Origin: Stentor coeruleus
Lineage: Eukaryota; Ciliophora; Heterotrichea; Heterotrichida; Stentoridae
Direction of reading: 5' to 3'
DNA: 33,080 nt
Assembly: GCA_001970955.1 (NCBI GenBank)
Contig: MPUH01000822.1
Location: forward strand, 1 to 33,080
Positions 9,264 through 17,154 of the stretch are shown in pieces (positions within the stretch are counted from its first letter, which is position 1; every line of letters starts with the position of its first letter). The notes under the pieces are model-generated. The model had not been told where the DNA came from. It saw only the letters and a list, made by a program, of their open reading frames with translations, and searched no databases. Position numbers and translations under genes: made by a program.

Positions 9264-9740
9264 TTACAATTTTAAATCTTTTAATCTACTTACCATTATA
9301 ATGTTACTTTCAGTTTCACTATTAGATTCTTCAAATTCATGATTGATTTCAACTTTTATCACTTCTCTTCTAGGCCTTTCTAATGCTAAAGGTGTTGTGC
9401 ATGGACGAATCTTCAATTGATTTTTATTACTTATAATCTCTGGTGTTGCCATACGTTTTTTTGATATTTTTGGAACTTTAGATATTTGGGTTAAGGTTTT
9501 GATTCGTTCTTTACTCCCAATTATTTGTAGTTGAGGGATATTATTTTCTTTATCTTTGTTGATTGTTTTTTGGAATGGAAATTTAAGAATTTTACGTGAA
9601 GTTTTCCGAATATAAGGTTGTCGTAAAGTTTCTTGGTTTAAAATAAGATTTTGTTTGCTTTGGATAGATAATAGTTTTAAAGCACAGTCTATTGATTTAC
9701 GTGAAGAAAAGAGAATGTTTAAACTTTTCCTTTTTTCCAT
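9264..9740 (-). CDS. Hypothetical basic protein
   Basis: A 158-residue protein that I do not recognise. It is rich in Lys, Arg, Ser and Ile, with short basic stretches such as RKTSRKILKF and SKKRM, and ends in an acidic patch (EFEESNSETES) before the last residues. There is no membrane segment or signal peptide. The ATG at 9740 opens the frame. It may be a cytoskeletal or nuclear protein. The C-rich (on +) spacer 9741-10054 separates it from the PDCD2-like gene upstream on the same strand. Confidence 0.6.
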   Translation of the reverse strand: MEKRKSLNILFSSRKSIDCALKLLSIQSKQNLILNQETLRQPYIRKTSRKILKFPFQKTINKDKENNIPQLQIIGSKERIKTLTQISKVPKISKKRMATPEIISNKNQLKIRPCTTPLALERPRREVIKVEINHEFEESNSETESNIIMVSRLKDLKL

Positions 9741-10054
9741 TTATTCGTCATGGGCTGTTAGAATTTAAGTAGCTTTTAATATAAAATCTGTCAAATTTTT
9801 TATTAAATCCTAAAAACTACTTGTCAAATCCTCGTCAAATTTTCTGTTAAATCCTAAAACTACTTGGCAAATCCTAGTCAAATATTCAATAAAATCCCAA
9901 AAAAATTCCTAAATCCAAGTTAAATTTTCATTCAAACCTCAAAAAATCCTTAACCCATAATAAATCATATCATTCCAAAAAAAAACTGAACTTCACTACA
10001 AAAATCTTTAAAAAAGCCATTCATTCCTAATTTTATTATCTATCATAATCTAAC
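9741..10054. repeat. Spacer with degenerate ~44-nt tandem repeats
   Basis: The stretch is C-rich and nearly G-free on the + strand. From about 9790 to 9920 it holds three diverged units that each begin GTCAAAT and continue with a TTAAATCCTAAAA-type core, starting at 9790, 9834 and 9877. No gene is seen. Confidence 0.6.
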
Positions 10055-10960
10055 CTACTGTGAAGGCTGAAACAAGACATCTTCCTGAATAAAATTCCCA
10101 CTATCACAAGCTTTAGGACAGGTATACACAATCAAAGTACCAAACTCAACATCTGGATTATTCACATAATTCAACATCGACGCCAATACTTGAAATTCAA
10201 ATTTCCTCAAACTACCACAAGGACATACACTTTCAACAATCTGCGGCCTTTCTTTATCAGAATACCACATAGGTAAAACATCTTTACCATATCTTATCAC
10301 AGGGGTTTTATTATGGAAATTAGAAAACCATCTCAAAACATCAAAACTCACATCACGATTTTCTTTGTTTTCTTGTTCAAGTTCATCAAAATCATCTTCA
10401 TCTTCATCATCTTCGATACTATTTGAAATCTTTTCTTCACCAGCACTTTCAACACCTCCTTCCATTTGTTCATAGAAATCAGAGATAGAAGCTTCATCTT
10501 TTATGTTTAGAGTATAAAGTTTGTTGATGATTTCAGTCACTTTTATATCTTCTTCAAAGATTTCTATAGATAAATCTTCTAAGGTTTCTTTTTGTTCCTT
10601 TTTTTCTAAGAGGTTTATGATGTCTTCGGTATTTGTTTCAGTGTTCCAGTCATCGATTTCTTGGTTTGGAGCTTTGGTTTCTTCGATTTCTTGTATGAAT
10701 TCATTAGTTTTTGACGTTTGTGCCCTATAGACTGAACAGTTTTTACATGATGTGCATTGGAAAACATAAAGATAACGATAGTAATTGTAATCATTGTCTC
10801 CTGGAGCGAAGATTTGGCAGATAAATGTTGGAGATTGGTTACAGCATTGGAGGTTCGGGTTTGGAATCAGCCACAAAGGCTCTCCGCCTATTTTTCCCAT
10901 TGGGACTTGGCTGATTTCGAGCTTTACAGACCTTTTGGGAAATCCTAGGTGGACTGCCAT
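10055..10960 (-). CDS. PDCD2/TSR4-family protein
   Basis: This 301-residue protein belongs to the PDCD2 family, including yeast Tsr4. The N-terminal part has the GEPLWL motif (26-31), then a Cys-rich region (CC at 39-40, C48, and CTSCKNC near 69-75) that probably binds zinc. An acidic linker of about 110 residues follows. The C-terminal PDCD2_C domain includes FHNKTPVIRYGKDVLPMW, then CPCGSLRKFEFQVLASMLNY and a final YTCPKACD. Family members act as dedicated chaperones for ribosomal protein uS5 (RPS2) in 40S subunit assembly, so a ribosome-biogenesis role is likely. Both family domains are present, and no intron is apparent. Confidence 0.88.
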   Translation of the reverse strand: MAVHLGFPKRSVKLEISQVPMGKIGGEPLWLIPNPNLQCCNQSPTFICQIFAPGDNDYNYYRYLYVFQCTSCKNCSVYRAQTSKTNEFIQEIEETKAPNQEIDDWNTETNTEDIINLLEKKEQKETLEDLSIEIFEEDIKVTEIINKLYTLNIKDEASISDFYEQMEGGVESAGEEKISNSIEDDEDEDDFDELEQENKENRDVSFDVLRWFSNFHNKTPVIRYGKDVLPMWYSDKERPQIVESVCPCGSLRKFEFQVLASMLNYVNNPDVEFGTLIVYTCPKACDSGNFIQEDVLFQPSQ

Positions 10961-11078
10961 TTAATTATTAGTTTTTAAGAATTATTAAACTAAACATAAT
11001 ATTTAAAGGATGATTTTATAACTAATAAAACTTATAAAAAATTATTTTCAAATCTATAAATCAATTAACCCTAAATAC

Positions 11079-12572
11079 CTACCCCAAATTATCTAAAAAA
11101 AACCTTTTCATATCTTCAATTGTAATTTTTCCATCACCATCCATATCAATTTCATTAACAAAATCATGAACCTCACTAATATCCAACATCGGTAATGCTG
11201 CTTTTATATCATACATATTCAAATTATTTTCTAAAGTCTCACTTTTCAATATATCAAAAATATTTTTTCTCGCAATGAGTTTTTTCCAATCTTGTGTAGC
11301 CACAAGAAACTCACTATATTCAACAAATCCATTCATATTAATATCAATCTGTTCCATAATTTCTTCAATATTATTATGAAACCCAAACTCTAAAAGCCCA
11401 TCCAAGATTTCTTGTTGGTTTAATTTCCCATCTCTATCTTTATCAAGAGCTTTAAACAAATTCATCAATTCATAATTATTAGCGATTTCACTATGTTGAC
11501 AAGCAATAACCATAAACAAATACTTGATAACTTTTGATTCAGACTATATGTTTTTTACTTTAAATTCTGATAAGTTTTTTAAAGCTTGTAATGAACTGGA
11601 GGTTTTTGATATCGCTATTGAACTATAATCTTTAAACCAAGGGTGCATAAGGATTTTATCTGCAGAAGGACGTTTTTCAGGATCTTTATCTAATAAAGCT
11701 TCTATAAGATTTTGTGCTGCGTTACTGATATTATTCCAAACTTCGCCTATAAAACTAATATCAGTATTTAAGATATTATCAACAGTTTCGTCAAATGATT
11801 TTCCATAAAATGGGAGTTTTCCTGCTGAATAAAAGTTACAAAGGGTCATATACATAATAATCCCTAAGCTCCATATATCAGATTTTTCTGAAACATGGCC
11901 TTTGATTTGTTCTGGAGATAAATAATATATCTAGATATGATTTACAGTTCCAACTGCTGGGATTGTATCACCTTGGATCCCTGTAAGACGAGCTGAGGTC
12001 CCAAAATCGATAATTTTTAATGTTGAGTCCTGGCCTGTGACATCAAACATCAGATTTTCAGGCTTGAGATCTTTGTGAATCACCCCTTTTGAGTGACAAT
12101 AATATATTGCTGAAGTTGTATCATACATATATCGGCATACTAAACTTTCGTTTATATGATCAGATTCGGTAAGCCTTTGGAAAAGCTCTCCACCTTCTAG
12201 ATACTCGGAAATTATATAGAAAAAAGAAGGGGAGTCGATAACTTCGAAGATTTTTACGATGTTTGGATGGTCCTAGATAGAAAATACAAGCTGGGAAAGG
12301 ATTATGATTTCGTTGTAGATCGTTTCTTGGGCGTTTTCTTTGAGAGCTGATTTGCGGATTTCTTTCATGGCTCGTTTGGCTGAAGTTTTTTTGTTTTCTA
12401 CTAGGTAGACACTGCTGTAGGTACCTTTGCCGATCATTTTTAAGTTTTTGTAAAGAGTTTTAGGGTTTGCTTGACGCTTGGAGATCACTTTTGATAGAGA
12501 TCGTTTAGATAAACTGTTTTGACCAGAGTATTTTCCTGGCAGAACTTCTGGATTAGAGCAGAAACTTCCCAT
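11079..12572 (-). CDS. Calcium-dependent protein kinase (CDPK), four exons
   Basis: Exons on the minus strand are 12288-12572, 11946-12272, 11559-11930 and 11079-11543, joined by removing three 15-nt introns. The product is 482 aa. It begins MGSFCS, a myristoylation motif with Cys5 for palmitoylation, so membrane anchoring is likely. The kinase domain has the Gly loop IGKGTYSSVY, Lys70, HKDLKPEN (161-168), DFG (184-186) and SPEQ in place of APE. A junction segment (ALKNLSEF...) leads into EF-hands. Loops at 362-373 (DKDRDGKLNQQE), 395-406 and 461-472 are canonical and the third hand is degenerate. Calcium binding to the EF-hands relieves autoinhibition in this family. All active-site residues are present. 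Substrates are unknown. In ciliates such kinases are linked to motility and secretion. Confidence 0.95.
11544..11558 (-). other. 15-nt intron 3 of the CDPK gene
   Basis: The minus-strand sequence is GTAAAAAACATATAG. It is phase 0. Removal joins LSEFK to SESKVIKYLF, the linker into the EF-hand half. Retention gives an in-frame TAG. Confidence 0.9.
11931..11945 (-). other. 15-nt intron 2 of the CDPK gene
   Basis: The minus-strand sequence is GTAAATCATATCTAG. It is phase 0. Removal joins AVGT to IYYLSPEQ, restoring the activation-segment end. Retention gives an in-frame TAG. Confidence 0.93.
12273..12287 (-). other. 15-nt intron 1 of the CDPK gene
   Basis: The minus-strand sequence is GTATTTTCTATCTAG. 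It is phase 0. Removal joins SQL to DHPNIVKIFE, the standard kinase subdomain order. Retention gives an in-frame TAG. Confidence 0.93.
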
Positions 12573-13332
12573 TATTATAGATTTTATTTAGATATAATTT
12601 AATTATAAAAGATTATTAACTGATTCTGAGTCGACCAAAAAAGCCTACATTGACTTTTCTTACTATAGGTTTTTTGGTTGATGCTTTTTTGTTTAATCTT
12701 AGGTAATAAATGAATTCCTATTTGATCAAAATGGATTAAACGAAATTATCTAATATTCTATGAGATTTATGGAAAGAAGTTACGAAGAATATTCTGAAGA
12801 AATCGAGCTTGATTGTGAAAGATAAAAGTTTGAATTCTTGACGGTAGTTCAATAACTAAAATTTCCAAGATATTTTTTTTTCTAATGAAGTACTTCAGGA
12901 TAAATCAAAATATATGAATAAAGCATTAGAAACAAAAAAGCAAGAAGGAAGAATAAAGGAGAAAAATCAATATTATCACAATTTGAATGAAAATGAATTA
13001 CTTAAATATATCATATTTATGGGAATTGTAAAACTGAGTAGAATCTTAATTAGAGTACAAAAACTTATTTTCAAAGTGATCTAATCAAAGAAAATATGAG
13101 TATTAAATGCTTTAAAAGATTAGAAAGTATTTTGAAATTGGCCCATTAATAAAAGGGAATAAAATGTCAAAAACTCAAGCATTATCAGCTAAATTCAGCT
13201 AGGTATAAATTCAAGTTATGTAATATATAACTCTACAAATAATTAAAGATAATATCATGATTTACCTAAAAACACTTTAATAAAATACAACATACAAATC
13301 CTTAATATCTCAACCACACTTTTGCTTATATT
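12573..13332. other. Intergenic stretch between the two kinases
   Basis: About 760 nt without an intact gene. It contains the coding remnant listed at 12769-13084. The rest is AT-rich with no identifiable element. Confidence 0.5.
12769..13084 (+). pseudogene. Decayed coding remnant, charged/coiled-coil-like
   Basis: An ATG at 12769 opens a protein-like charged stretch (MERSYEEYSEEIELDCER). It is interrupted by TAA, continues KFEFLTVVQ, meets another TAA, and is then lost. In another frame 12884-13084 is open for 66 codons with a Lys/Glu/Asn-rich, helical-looking sequence (ALETKKQEGRIKEKNQYY). No family is recognised. It looks like an old gene fragment with stops and at least one frameshift, but AT-rich chance frames are possible. 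Confidence 0.35.
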
Positions 13333-15036
13333 TTAATTATTAATTGTGCTAGCATATCCTGTATCAATTTGAATATATTGTAAGCATTTATTGAAACTTA
13401 TTCTTCCATTCCTTGTAGGGTAAAGCATCTTATGTAATAATTGTTTGATCCATTCTGGGTATCCTCTTACAGAATTAACTTTTTCATGTAATTCTTTATT
13501 TTTTTCAAGTGTATTCAGCCCTTCACTATTATTGGTAGTCATAATTTGTAAAATTGTTAATCCAAGAGAAAAAACATCAGCTTTCCCTGACTTGTACGTG
13601 GCTGTTCTAATTCCTTTATCAAAATTATCTTGAAGTTCTGGGGCCATATAACCTCTTGTTCCTTGTATAGGGTTTTCCATTGTAATTAGCATTGTTTCAC
13701 TTTCATCAGTCTTCATACTAACACTAAAGTCAATAATTTTCAATGTTTTATCAGGTTTGACTAAAATATTATGTGGTTTGATATCACAATGATAAATTTT
13801 ATAATTACTAAGTTCAGCAAAACCGTTAAGCAATGAAATTATCCACCTTTCTGCAAGTTCTTTTTCAACAAGTCTGCCACTAGATTTATAAATTGTCAAT
13901 TCATTCATTAATGATATCCCACCTGATTCCATATACAAATCAGCTTGGTAATTATTTAAAGCAGATCCATAAAACTTCAAAAAACTATTACTTGGAGTTG
14001 ATCTATTTGATAAGTATATTAATATTTTAATTTCATTTTCAACAGGTGTGAAATCCGCATCATTTGCCAGAGCTATATATGATTTTTTTACAGCACCAAG
14101 GCCATTACTAAATTTAATATAATAGCATACAACACGAAATTTCCCTGCATCTCTAGCATAAAAAGGTTGTGGTTCAGTTGTTATTTCATTCCAATTAATA
14201 TCTGAATTTATAAGATTTTCAGCTTGAAAAATTTGTTTTAGTTTTTTCTCGTATTTTTTAATAGGAATTATGGCGCCAATTTTATCTTCAATGAATTTTA
14301 TTTTATCCAGATTTTCTTGATCTAATATTTGGAGTATTTTTAATTTGTTTATTATTTCCCTTGATCCATTAAAATCGACTTTAATGCTAATTCCTAAGTA
14401 TTTATTAAACCCCCTAAGGTCATTGTCGCTTATGATTTTCTCAAGGATAATCGAAGTAGTATAATTTGTAAGTTCATTTAAATCCAATTTGCATTGTAAA
14501 CCCAGATCTAGGAAATCAATCAGTTCAAATATTGTGCTTTTATTTGAATTTTCATAAATTTTTGTTAAAATGCTATTCACTTTGGATGAGCAACGAATTT
14601 TTATGCATTGCCTTACAGGTTGGATATCATTTTCATTAATTGATAGTGTCATGATTTTTTTCATCCATGAAGTTAAATCGTCACTTGCTGATATTTCTTG
14701 TATTAAAGCTGAAAAGTAAGTTTGCATAATATTGGCAGAGTATTGATTGTAATTAACAATAAAGTAGTTTATAGTGTCAAAATAATTCAGTCCCATATTG
14801 TCTGCTAATGGAGCTTCTTGGGTAGCTTTTAATGTTATCAAAGCTAGCATGTATACTGAGAGATCATAGTTACTGAAGCCTATATTTTGACAATAACAAC
14901 TTAGTTCATTTAATGTTAGACTAAATGGATTAGCTAAGATCCTTGTACAATTGCTAGGGATAAGATGCTGATTTAAACAAGCTCGTTCTTTAAATGTCCC
15001 TTGGGTTAGGAGTAAAAGACTTAAAGTCTCTGACAT
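13333..15036 (-). CDS. Divergent protein kinase with unknown N-terminal region
   Basis: A 567-residue protein. Residues 1 to about 285 are largely helical and match no family I know. A protein kinase domain follows (about 290-555). The catalytic loop is HCDIKPHN (416-423), with the HRD Arg replaced by Cys but Asp418, Lys420 and Asn423 kept. The metal-binding DFG reads DFS (436-438). APE (465-467) is followed by ADVFSLGLTILQI, the counterpart of the DVWSLG segment. A likely ATP-binding Lys lies in GAVKK (about 317-318), while a proper glycine loop is hard to see. Catalytic residues are mostly present, so activity is plausible. A Cys in the HRD position marks an RD-lacking kinase, which often does not need activation-loop phosphorylation. 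No intron is needed. Confidence 0.85.
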   Translation of the reverse strand: MSETLSLLLLTQGTFKERACLNQHLIPSNCTRILANPFSLTLNELSCYCQNIGFSNYDLSVYMLALITLKATQEAPLADNMGLNYFDTINYFIVNYNQYSANIMQTYFSALIQEISASDDLTSWMKKIMTLSINENDIQPVRQCIKIRCSSKVNSILTKIYENSNKSTIFELIDFLDLGLQCKLDLNELTNYTTSIILEKIISDNDLRGFNKYLGISIKVDFNGSREIINKLKILQILDQENLDKIKFIEDKIGAIIPIKKYEKKLKQIFQAENLINSDINWNEITTEPQPFYARDAGKFRVVCYYIKFSNGLGAVKKSYIALANDADFTPVENEIKILIYLSNRSTPSNSFLKFYGSALNNYQADLYMESGGISLMNELTIYKSSGRLVEKELAERWIISLLNGFAELSNYKIYHCDIKPHNILVKPDKTLKIIDFSVSMKTDESETMLITMENPIQGTRGYMAPELQDNFDKGIRTATYKSGKADVFSLGLTILQIMTTNNSEGLNTLEKNKELHEKVNSVRGYPEWIKQLLHKMLYPTRNGRISFNKCLQYIQIDTGYASTINN

Positions 15037-15260
15037 ATTATTATAAACTGTCTACAATAACAAAAATGATTAAAAAGAACAATTCCTTTTTATCCCTATC
15101 AAATATGCCTAATCTTCAAACCTAAAACCTCAAAATAAAGCATAACCCTAACTTCAATATCTAGTTTTTACTTATAAAATTATTAATACAAACAACTTTT
15201 CATATCTTCAAACCTCTGTTTTTTAAAAATAAACAATAAGCATAGCCATTAATATAAATA

Positions 15261-15752
15261 ATGCAAGACTCAAGAAACAACATAATGTTTAGAAAAACCA
15301 AAACATACAATGGGCGAAATGAAACATCAGGAGAATCAGAATACACTGCAGAACAAGCACGTGTTGAAGCTATTCGTAATAGAAGAGATCAGATTCAAGA
15401 GCATCGCCGTGTAGTCCATCATGGTAGTACTCAAGAAAAAGCTGATTTAAAATCAAAAGTTGGTCAAGACGCTCAATTTCAATTGTATATGAAAGAACAA
15501 AGGTTTCAAGAAGAAAAAAAAAAGTCTGATATAGAAAATGTAGCTATGGAAAATCATAGAAGGATGGTTGTAGAAATGGAAAGACAAAGGGAAATGGAAA
15601 AGAAACAAAGGCTTAGGGAAATACAAGAAGCTAATCGACTTGCTGCTGTTGCGAAAAAAACAACGAGTCTTGAGAAAAAAGTTTCAGATGATATGCAGGA
15701 TAGGGAGACTATTCAGGATAATATTTATAGGTACCAGCCTAATGTTTTCTAA
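15261..15752 (+). CDS. Small coiled-coil protein, function unknown
   Basis: A 163-residue, strongly charged protein that I do not recognise. From about residue 28 to 140 it is rich in Arg, Glu, Gln and Lys with long helical character, for example EAIRNRRDQIQEHRR and EMERQREMEKKQRLREIQ. This suggests one extended coiled-coil rod. It ends in an aromatic tail, NIYRYQPNVF. There is no membrane segment. Rods of this kind with a short tail are common among microtubule-associated ciliary proteins, but that is only an analogy. It starts 224 nt from the divergent kinase gene start, over a spacer that is C-rich on its sense strand. Confidence 0.75.
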   Translation: MQDSRNNIMFRKTKTYNGRNETSGESEYTAEQARVEAIRNRRDQIQEHRRVVHHGSTQEKADLKSKVGQDAQFQLYMKEQRFQEEKKKSDIENVAMENHRRMVVEMERQREMEKKQRLREIQEANRLAAVAKKTTSLEKKVSDDMQDRETIQDNIYRYQPNVF

Positions 15753-16376
15753 GGCTTGGTTAATAGTTTAAATGGGTTTCACGGGCTTTAAGAGGAAAAA
15801 GCTAAATATTTGCATTGGCGCAATGAGATTGGATTTGAAAAATAAGGTTTGAGGTATAAGATGAGATTTTAGTAGAGGATCAGGGAAGTTATTGCTTTTA
15901 GGTTGAGGATTTTAGGGAAATTAGATTGAAAGCTTTATTGTGTGTGGGTTTATTATGNGAAATTAAATTGAAAGTTTTATTGTGTGTGGGTTTATTATGG
16001 ATTTGGATTAGATTATTAGGATTTTTTAGCGGATTTTTATGTTTAAAGCTGAGATTTGAAGTTTTTATATTGGAAGGATGATGAGCTGATTTTAGGATGA
16101 TTATAGAAGAGATGTAAAAAAAAGTAAGAAAATTTAGGGGTTTTGAATGGATTATATTAGGTTAGTTGGTAAAGAAGGGGTTTTTTATAATGAAGGGAAA
16201 TAAGGATTTTGTGTATGATGATTTTTATACTCTGAAGTATGGAAAGATTGGTGTTTTAAAGCTAGAAAAGTAGTGGAGAGTTTTTTATAGATAAGAACAA
16301 ATTATTTATGATGTTATAAGTTTTAGATTTGTGAAATGTTTGATTATATATAATATAAAGTAATCTGGATAATTAA
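15753..16376. other. Extremely G-over-C skewed spacer
   Basis: About 620 nt between two + strand genes. On the + strand C is nearly absent: four sampled 60-nt lines (15841-15960 and 16021-16140) give 66 G and 6 C. No gene or RNA is visible. It contains one single-N join at 15958. Confidence 0.6.
15917..15999. repeat. 41-nt near-identical duplication around a single N
   Basis: Positions 15917-15957 and 15959-15999 match at 39 of 41 bases (two transitions), with one N at 15958. It has the same form as the join at 1869, so it is probably an unmerged overlap of two contig ends. Confidence 0.85.
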
Positions 16377-17081
16377 ATGGAAAAAAACAATAAAGTTAAT
16401 ATTTCAAGACTGAAAAAGAGTCCTAAGCGTTCTCGTAAAACTCCAGTACCTGAGCCTAAAGCCAAGCCCATCGTCGCAGCAATCCTTGAAGAATCCAAAC
16501 GTCTAGAAAGCCTAAACAGACAAATAAACAAAATTTCAGGACACAAAATCGTAAAATATCTCTCCAACTACCGAAAATCCGCATCTCAAGAAACCCAAAA
16601 ACTCCAAAACATAGATTCCAACTATTCCCAAATATACGAAAGCATCCTAAAACATCCTCAGTTTCTCTTAAAAGAACCAAAAACTCTTAGCAACAACAAT
16701 TCCGACCTTTTCAACCACAAACAAAATGATAACCACTCAAAACTATTAGAAAAAAAACCATCAAAGCCTTCTGATTTACTAAACATTTCATTTAAATCAA
16801 CATTTTGGCCAGAAGAAAGTATTATAAACAATAATCTTTACGACCTTCAAACTTTTAATGGTATTGAAAGGAGAAATTATGAAAGGTATTATATTAATAC
16901 AACATCTTATATAGGGAATAATAGAATAAAATCTCGTATTGGGGAGTTTTCACGTAAATTTAGAGAGAAAAACAGAAAGTCAACAGCTGATTATGGGAAA
17001 AGGTCCCAAGCGCCAAGAGAATCAATTCCATGGACTTATCAAACAAGTGAAAACGCTTGTATTTTCAGTCCATTTGTGTAA
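16377..17081 (+). CDS. Hypothetical basic Ser/Asn-rich protein
   Basis: A 234-residue protein with no domain I recognise. It is rich in Lys, Ser, Asn and Arg. The N-terminus is very basic (SRLKKSPKRSRKTPVPEP), and the middle is Ser/Pro/Lys-rich and probably disordered. A short aromatic segment (FKSTFWPEES) and a Tyr-rich stretch (NYERYYINTTSYIG) follow. There is no signal peptide or membrane span. Base composition changes sharply inside it: the first half is C-rich and G-poor (16441-16680: 68 C, 25 G), the last third has more G than C. It ends 73 nt before the channel gene on the same strand. Confidence 0.65.
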   Translation: MEKNNKVNISRLKKSPKRSRKTPVPEPKAKPIVAAILEESKRLESLNRQINKISGHKIVKYLSNYRKSASQETQKLQNIDSNYSQIYESILKHPQFLLKEPKTLSNNNSDLFNHKQNDNHSKLLEKKPSKPSDLLNISFKSTFWPEESIINNNLYDLQTFNGIERRNYERYYINTTSYIGNNRIKSRIGEFSRKFREKNRKSTADYGKRSQAPRESIPWTYQTSENACIFSPFV

Positions 17082-17154
17082 TCTTGCCTTTAAAATTATC
17101 ATATTTTTTACCCTTTTAAAGCATCTTTTATATATAAAATCACATTACTTATCA

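Noticed and set aside
16939..17154. An upstream start for the channel at 16939
   Set aside because: This part overlaps the previous gene's coding region in another frame and has no channel-like sequence; the ATG at 17155 lies in the spacer and fits the family.
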